Of a DNA stretch of 15,436 nucleotides, positions 7,832 through 13,098 are shown one piece after another. The stretch's first letter is position 1. Every line of letters starts with the position of its first letter. Source of the stretch: Planctomycetota bacterium (GTDB lineage Bacteria > Planctomycetota > UBA1135 > UBA2386); the NCBI GenBank assembly GCA_020425885.1, contig JAGQRA010000463.1:1-15436 (forward strand), in the 5' to 3' direction. Position numbers and translations under genes: made by a program. Below the pieces are notes generated by a model that worked only from the letters and a program-made list of their open reading frames with translations, did no database searches and was not told the origin of the DNA.

Positions 7832-8133
7832 TCACCTGCGTTGGACAGCGCGTGGCTCGCCTCGCCAGAAATGGACCGATCCGTCGGATGACCCGGTGAC
7901 CACGGCGTGATCGTCGGGCGTCCACGCTACCGACCAGAAGCCGGCCCGCGACGTGTCGTCGCCGAACCTGTCGAGCGTTGGTTGCTCCAGCTTCAGCATG
8001 CGGGTTCCGGTCCTCCAGTCCCACAGCATCAACGTGTCGGCCTCCACCGAGGCGAGGCGCTGACCATCGTGAGAGAACGCGGCGTCGCGGACGCCTTCCT
8101 GGTGCCCGATCAGCTCGACGATGATCTCGCGTG
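7832..8133 (-). pseudogene. Frame-shifted C-terminal end of the WD40 kinase (last two blades)
   Basis: About 99 codons from CGC at 8131 to TGA at 7832-7834, in the -1 frame relative to the kinase gene. Translation gives REIIVELIGHQEGVRDAAF, then SHDGQRLASVEADTLMLWDW, a canonical WD40 blade (GH, D-G, W-D), then AGFWSVAWTPDDHAVVTGSS, DGSVHFW, a second blade, and a short basic tail ending AVQRR. It has no start or ribosome site of its own, continues exactly where the kinase frame stops making sense, and closes the blade begun in-frame (ERTLGIYDLE). It is the natural C-terminus of the upstream gene. Either the gene is broken by a single-base loss or the assembly has an error here. Confidence 0.85.
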
Positions 8134-11133
8134 CTCGAGGTCGTAGATCCCGAGGGTGCGCTCATCGCGAGATACCAGGATGGCGCGCGTACCCTGCGCC
8201 GCGATTCCTCTGATCCATCGGGTCGGCATGGGGGAAACACGCTGCGCCGTCGAGCCGATCACACGATTCGCCGAGGCCCACAACATCTCCGGGTGCCCGC
8301 TCGGGGGCAGGTGCAGGTGGAACGCGCGCTCGCCGCCGGACAGGTCGAATGGCGTCGGTGCAACCTGCCAATCCCCACGGTCGAAGTTCAGCACGAACAT
8401 CTCTTGCCGACCGAAGACAACAGCTGCGTTCGGCTGGCAGGCGAGCCGTAGCTCCGGCTGAGTGCATGCCTCGAGTGCCTCAGCCGGCAACCGATAGGTA
8501 GAGGTGCCGATCCCGTCGCGCCACGACAACAGCTCCTCTGCTTCCAGCCAGACCATCGACCGACCATCGCGGCTAGCCGTGAGCAGTTTCGCGCGCGTCT
8601 GCTGCGGGTACCAACTGGCGGCTTTGTCCTTGCCGACGAAGACCGGCGTCTGGTCCGGCAGGGTTGCGAGCACGCTTCCCTCGGCCAGGATCGAAAGTCC
8701 CAGGATCGGGCGGTTCGCGATACGGAGCACATCCGTGTCGTCCGCCTGCACCGGCCATTCGCGCACAGTCGTGTCGTCGGAGGCGGAGAACAGCCGGCCG
8801 TTCGGCGTGAACGCCACGCGGTTCACCCGGCTCCGATGTCCACGCAGAACGCGGATCGGTCGCCCGTCGGGGATCGCCCAGAGTCGGATCGTGTTGTCCC
8901 ATGAAGCCGAAGCCAGCATCGTTCCGTTCGGATGGAACGCGACGCTCGCGAGTTCGCGATGGTGCCCCAAGAGAGTCTTCTGGACGGTCAGCGCTGGAAC
9001 GTCGTACAGCTGGACCTTGCGCGTGGTCGTGCCGACGGCCAGCAAGGTCGAATCAGGTGAGAACGCCACGGCATTGACGGCACCGGTGGTGCGGTCCTGG
9101 GCCGCCTGAATCAGGCGGGATTCCGTCACGCGCCACAGCACGACGCGGCCGTCGTCGCCACCGGACGCCAGCCAGCGGCCGTCGCCACTGGTCGCCAGGT
9201 CGGTTATCGGCTGCGAATGGGCGCTGCTTGCGAGTGCGACGGGCTCACCGGTGCGTGCGTCGTGGAGAGCCAGCACGGATCGTGGGGTGCCATTGAAGAC
9301 GCCGCCGCCGACGGCGAGCCAACGACCGTCGCGACAGTAGGTCGCCGCGTAGAGGATGCGGTAGTTGACGCCGTCCTGCTCGTGCTGATCCCACATGGAC
9401 CTCCCGTCGCTGGCATACACGCGGACGTTGCCGTCGAACGATGCCACCGCGAACTGCGCCGCGTCGGGACGCCAGGTGACGGACCACGCAGTGGGCTCGC
9501 TGGCCGGAGGATTGTGAACCGTGACTCCGGAGGGCGCGAAGGGATCGACGTCGAACATCGTCGTGGTGCCGAGTCGTGTGCCCACGAGCAGCGATTTCCC
9601 CTCTGGTCCGATGGCCAGCCCCGATACGCGCTCATCGAACCCGTCCTGGGTGCGGATCTGCTGCGCCGCCTGGCCGGACAGGTAGTTCCATTCGAAGCCA
9701 CGCAGGTGGTCCGGGATGTCGTCGAGACTGCGCGCGAGGGTGTCGCCGTCCTCGGCCATGAGTGCCCCTTCCGCCGCGCGGAGATTGGCCAGCATCGACT
9801 TGTGCTCCAGTTCCAGGCGGGCCCGCTCCGCGACGGCGAACGCCAGGTAGCTCACCGTGGTCATGACGATCAGGCCGATCACGAACAGCGCGATCGATCC
9901 TGCGGCGACAAGGTGTCTCCGGATCAGCTTGCGGAGCAGATAGGTGGTCGTCTCCGGCTGGGAGCGGATGGGGCGATGGTCGAGATGTGCTTGCAGGTCC
10001 GCGGCGAGCTCCTGCGCCGACTGGAACCGTCGAGCCGGATCCTTGGTGAGCAGGCGGTGCAGGATCGTGTCCAGGTCACCGCGCAGGACCTTCGCGAGCG
10101 TCTTCGGATCGGTGCCGCGTGCTGCCGCATCGATCGTGGTGATGGTCGATGCGGCGCGGCTCGCGCGGGCGGGCTCCTGCAGGCGGGAGGCGATCAGGCG
10201 GCTGACCGATGGTTGTTCGCCAGGCGAAGCCGGAAACGGATTCGAACCGGTGAGCAGCTCGAACAGGATCAGTCCCAATGCATAGAGGTCCGATCGCGCG
10301 TCCACACGTTGGCCGTCGAGCTGCTCCGGGCTCATGTAGGTCAACGTCCCGACCAGCTCCCAGCTCAGGGTGAGCGCGCCTTCCTCGGTGTGTGCGACAC
10401 CGAAGTCGATGATCTTGGGTTGCGCGGTGGCGCCGGTCTCATCGACGAGGATGTTCGACGGTTTCAGGTCGCGGTGGACGATGAGCCGGTCGTGCGCATG
10501 CCCGATCGCGTCGCAGACCTCGAGGAACAACCCGATCCGGTCGCGCACGGCCAGACCGTGTGCGTCGGCGTGTTCGACGATGGTGGGGGTTGGGCGATCT
10601 CCGCCCGGCCCGGGGACGAACTCCATGGCGAAGTAGGGCTCGCCAGTCGGGATCGTGCCGCTCTTGACGAACTGCGCGATGCCGCGGTGGTGGAGATGGG
10701 CCAGCGTGTTGCACTCGAGCAGGAAGCGGTCCTTGCGGCGGGTCCAGGAGGAGCTGTCCGGCAGCACCTTGAGCGCAACGAGGCGTCCTTCCGGACGTTG
10801 CTCGGCGAGGTAGACGATGCCGAAGCCGCCGCGGCCGATCTCCGACCTGATCTTGAACTCGTCGACTTCGTCGCCCGCCTCGAGCGGCGAGACGGGGCTC
10901 GTGCTCAGGTCGAATGCGACCGCCACGTCGTCCGCGTCGATCGCGAATCCGTCGATCGCCCGCGCCATCGGACTCGCGGTGTCGAGGTCGTTGCGCAGCA
11001 GCGCCTCGACCTCGAGGCGCAAGGCCGCGTCGCCGCCGCATTCCCTGTCCAGGATCGCGGGCCGGTCGGGGGGCGCGACGACGCGAAGCATCTCGAAGAG
11101 CACCTCGATGCGCGGGTCAAACGGGTCGATCAT
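8110..11133 (-). CDS. Membrane Ser/Thr protein kinase with C-terminal WD40 repeats (frame interrupted near its 3' end)
   Basis: Hanks-type receptor kinase, 1007 residues as read from ATG 11133 (MIDPFDPR) to TGA 8110; ATG 11151 is an alternative. The start overlaps the sigma gene by 17 nt. Order: N-terminal motif DRPAILDRECGGDAALRLEV (23-42); kinase domain about 93-390 with GRGGFG (100-105), VALK (K122), HRDLKPSN (D222), DFG (D243) and GTLTYMSPEQ; membrane helix about 408-434; short helical stretch; RGFEWNYL (478-485), a motif typical of planctomycete WD40 kinases just before the propeller; then about 11 WD40 blades, clearest at HSQPITDLATSGDGRWLASG, HHRELASVAFHPNGTMLASA and HRSRVNRVAFTPNGRLFSA. 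The in-frame end (LEHARSSSS) is abnormal; one extra base near 8131 would give a 1100-residue protein with two more blades, about 13 in all, near two seven-bladed propellers. Kinase catalytic residues are intact. Confidence 0.92.
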   Translation of the reverse strand: MIDPFDPRIEVLFEMLRVVAPPDRPAILDRECGGDAALRLEVEALLRNDLDTASPMARAIDGFAIDADDVAVAFDLSTSPVSPLEAGDEVDEFKIRSEIGRGGFGIVYLAEQRPEGRLVALKVLPDSSSWTRRKDRFLLECNTLAHLHHRGIAQFVKSGTIPTGEPYFAMEFVPGPGGDRPTPTIVEHADAHGLAVRDRIGLFLEVCDAIGHAHDRLIVHRDLKPSNILVDETGATAQPKIIDFGVAHTEEGALTLSWELVGTLTYMSPEQLDGQRVDARSDLYALGLILFELLTGSNPFPASPGEQPSVSRLIASRLQEPARASRAASTITTIDAAARGTDPKTLAKVLRGDLDTILHRLLTKDPARRFQSAQELAADLQAHLDHRPIRSQPETTTYLLRKLIRRHLVAAGSIALFVIGLIVMTTVSYLAFAVAERARLELEHKSMLANLRAAEGALMAEDGDTLARSLDDIPDHLRGFEWNYLSGQAAQQIRTQDGFDERVSGLAIGPEGKSLLVGTRLGTTTMFDVDPFAPSGVTVHNPPASEPTAWSVTWRPDAAQFAVASFDGNVRVYASDGRSMWDQHEQDGVNYRILYAATYCRDGRWLAVGGGVFNGTPRSVLALHDARTGEPVALASSAHSQPITDLATSGDGRWLASGGDDGRVVLWRVTESRLIQAAQDRTTGAVNAVAFSPDSTLLAVGTTTRKVQLYDVPALTVQKTLLGHHRELASVAFHPNGTMLASASWDNTIRLWAIPDGRPIRVLRGHRSRVNRVAFTPNGRLFSASDDTTVREWPVQADDTDVLRIANRPILGLSILAEGSVLATLPDQTPVFVGKDKAASWYPQQTRAKLLTASRDGRSMVWLEAEELLSWRDGIGTSTYRLPAEALEACTQPELRLACQPNAAVVFGRQEMFVLNFDRGDWQVAPTPFDLSGGERAFHLHLPPSGHPEMLWASANRVIGSTAQRVSPMPTRWIRGIAAQGTRAILVSRDERTLGIYDLEHARSSSS

Positions 11134-11686
11134 CGCCGGGCGGCGCCTCATCGGGCGGCTCGAGCAGACGCATGAGATACGCACGAGCAGTGCGCCACAA
11201 CGACTCGGCCGTCGACTTGCTCTTGCCGATCGCCGATGCGATCTCGCTCATGGTCATGTCCGTGAACAGCTTCATCTCGGCCACGCGCGCGTGGTCCGGC
11301 TTGTGCTCCGCGAGCGTGCGCAGGGCATCGTCGAGGTCGATGATGTCGACGCCGTCTTCCATTCTGGCGCCCAGCTCCACGCCGGATTCGATCGCCATCA
11401 GCCTGACCTTGCCGCCGTGGACCTCGGCCTGCTTGCGGCGCGCGTGGTCGACCAGCAGGTTGCGCATGGCCGTGGCAAAGAGTGCTTTGCCGGGAGGATC
11501 TTGCCGGCCCGTCGATCGATCGGCGAGACGCAGCCACGCCTCATGGACGAGCGCCGTCGGCTGCAGGGTATGGCTGCGACGTTCACCAGCCATCAGGCGA
11601 GCGGCGATGGCGCGCAGTTCCGCGTAGATCGAGGCAAGGGGATCGGGCTCAGCATTGCCAGGGTCCTCCGGTGGCGGAGTAATCAT
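11117..11686 (-). CDS. ECF-type RNA polymerase sigma factor (kinase-linked group), module 2
   Basis: Paralogue of the factor at 5141-5767, 189 residues from ATG 11686 (MITPPPED). A TTG three codons upstream (11695) is also in frame; GAGG lies just before the ATG but with a short spacer. Region 2 at about 18-85 (YAELRAIAARLMAGERRSHT, LQPTALVHEAWLRL, AMRNLLVDHARRKQ) and region 4 HTH at about 143-175 (MTMSEIASAIGKSKSTAESL). As in module 1, region 2.2 lacks the acidic DAED-type motif and has Thr40 and Thr44 there, fitting control by phosphorylation. The ATG of the WD40 kinase lies inside its 3' end, so the two are co-translated. An acidic stretch (EDGVDIIDLDDALR) links regions 2 and 4. No anti-sigma factor is encoded beside it. 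Divergent from the secreted-protein operon, which is a candidate target. Confidence 0.93.
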   Translation of the reverse strand: MITPPPEDPGNAEPDPLASIYAELRAIAARLMAGERRSHTLQPTALVHEAWLRLADRSTGRQDPPGKALFATAMRNLLVDHARRKQAEVHGGKVRLMAIESGVELGARMEDGVDIIDLDDALRTLAEHKPDHARVAEMKLFTDMTMSEIASAIGKSKSTAESLWRTARAYLMRLLEPPDEAPPGDDRPV

Positions 11687-11795
11687 CGTCCTCAACTCGG
11701 GAGGTCACGCTATCGGGGTGGTTGTGGAGGGGCAAGGGCAAGGACGAGAGGGCGCGGTGAGGCAGGCCTATGGGGTCACGGCCTCTGCCGGCTGC

Positions 11796-11811
11796 GGAGA
11801 TTCTCGAGATT
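11796..11811. repeat. Tandem GAGATTC direct repeat
   Basis: Two copies of GAGATTC (11796-11802 and 11805-11811) one 9-bp step apart, in the 242-base gap between the divergent sigma gene and the secreted-protein operon, about 120 bases before the latter's start. Could be a binding site or chance. No confident promoter was found in the gap. Confidence 0.2.
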
Positions 11812-11916
11812 CCACCAAGGGAGGTACGGCGCGTTCTCGCCTCACCAAACATGAACAAGGTCTCGTCTCGGCAGGGCGCCACCTTCGTTCTCAGCCTCGT
11901 GAACTCCACCTCCTGC

Positions 11917-11921
11917 AGGAG
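11917..11921 (+). promoter_or_regulatory. Shine-Dalgarno of the glycine-rich protein gene, inside a palindrome
   Basis: AGGAG with a 7-nt spacer to ATG 11929. It forms the right half of the perfect 12-bp palindrome CTCCTGCAGGAG (11910-11921), so the site could pair with the CTCC just upstream. This ribosome site decides the start, together with the signal peptide that begins there. Confidence 0.65.
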
Positions 11922-11928
11922 ACCCGCC

Positions 11929-13098
11929 ATGACGCGCTCGCTCGCAGTACCGCTCCTCTTCTCCCTGACCCTCGCAGGTGCGGCCCGCGGCCAGTTCGGT
12001 GGCAGCGGCGCTGACGGTGCCTTGCAGCCGACGGGCAACATCGTCCTCGATACCTCAGGGCGACCCGCCGGCTGGAGCTTCACGACGATCGACATCCCCT
12101 GGGGTGTCGTCGTGCGGCTCCAGGGGTCCAATCCGGCGATCCTGCGTTGCACGGGCTCGGTGTCCATCCAGGGCGGGCTGATCGCTGACGGCTTCGCCGC
12201 TTCCGGCGCTTCACCCGGCGCCGGCGGACCGGGCGGCTATCCGGGCGGCCAGCCGGGCCAGGTCGGAGGTGGGCCAGCCGGGGGGCGAGCGGGTTCCATG
12301 GCAGGAGGGTGGTGGTTCCCGGCCGGGCCCGGCGGTCACTCGTCGTACTACGGCAATGCACGACCGTTCGACCTGCGCGGTGGAAGCGGTGGCGGAGGTG
12401 CCACCTACAACGGGCCCCTCTACGGGCAGTATGGGGGGCATGGCGGCGGCGGCGTCGTGGTCTTGCTCGCCGACGGCGACATCACGGTACAGTTCTCTGG
12501 CGCAGTGACGGCCAACGGTGGCGGCGGTAGCGGCTCGGACAATGCGCCGGGGGCCGGTGGCGGCGTGCTGATCCGTTCCGCCTCGAGTGTCGCCGTCCTC
12601 GGCACCGTTTCGGCGGCAGGAGGTCCGCCGCCGAGTTCCTACTTCCTTCGCGGCGACGACGGCTTCGTTCGGATGGATGCCTGGGGCGACCTGCCCGACA
12701 TCCGAGGCGCGCTGTCCATTGCACCGCCCGCGACGCTGCTCGCTCTGCCGAGTCTCGCTTCGACGACTCCGATGCTCGGCTCGACCTGGGTTCATGCCGT
12801 TGCCAGCCTGCCGAACGACACCGTCTTCGTCGCGTTCTCTCTGGGGACCGCGACGATCAACCTCGGCAATCTCGGCGTGCTGGGCATCGATCCCTACGGC
12901 GGAATCGTGACGCTCGGATCGGCGGTGGTGCCGCCCATCTTCCCGTTCGGTGCCGACCTCGACGCTGCCATCTACGTCGCCGTTCCGGCCAGTCCGATCT
13001 ACGCGGGCCTTGCCCTGCACACGCAGGCGATCGCATTGCTGACGACATCGCCGAGCGGGCCAAGGCTGTCCAATGTCGTGCACGGAGTCGTTCAATGA
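11929..13098 (+). CDS. Secreted glycine-rich protein with C-terminal GST/LP domain
   Basis: Exported protein of 389 residues. Start ATG 11929 is set by the AGGAG site and by a clear signal peptide (MTRSLAVPLLFSLTLAGAARGQ); earlier in-frame ATGs at 11770 and 11851 would bury it. After a short beta-type domain (residues about 30-85, ending SIQGGLIADGFAAS) comes a Gly-rich region (about 88-235) with blocks such as GAGGPGGYPGGQPGQVGGG and GGSGGGGATYNGP, alternating with hydrophobic strands of the form GGGVVVLLADGDITVQFSG and GGGVLIRSASSVAVLGTVSA, which suggests a solenoid of beta turns. The last part (about 270-389) has PMLGSTWVHAVASLPNDTVF, matched in the C-terminal domain of the next gene. No catalytic motif is seen and the function is unknown; cell-surface or envelope location is likely. 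Its stop overlaps the next start as ATGA. Confidence 0.88.
   Translation: MTRSLAVPLLFSLTLAGAARGQFGGSGADGALQPTGNIVLDTSGRPAGWSFTTIDIPWGVVVRLQGSNPAILRCTGSVSIQGGLIADGFAASGASPGAGGPGGYPGGQPGQVGGGPAGGRAGSMAGGWWFPAGPGGHSSYYGNARPFDLRGGSGGGGATYNGPLYGQYGGHGGGGVVVLLADGDITVQFSGAVTANGGGGSGSDNAPGAGGGVLIRSASSVAVLGTVSAAGGPPPSSYFLRGDDGFVRMDAWGDLPDIRGALSIAPPATLLALPSLASTTPMLGSTWVHAVASLPNDTVFVAFSLGTATINLGNLGVLGIDPYGGIVTLGSAVVPPIFPFGADLDAAIYVAVPASPIYAGLALHTQAIALLTTSPSGPRLSNVVHGVVQ

Noticed and set aside
8110..8140. Programmed -1 ribosomal frameshift in the WD40 kinase
   Set aside because: The switch point (GAG CAC GCG AGA) has no slippery heptamer or homopolymer, and no following stem was evident; a base loss or sequencing error is simpler.
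9217..11175. A 652-codon plus-strand open frame opposite the WD40 kinase
   Set aside because: Same reason: antisense to an unambiguous kinase/WD40 gene, with no recognisable motif of its own.
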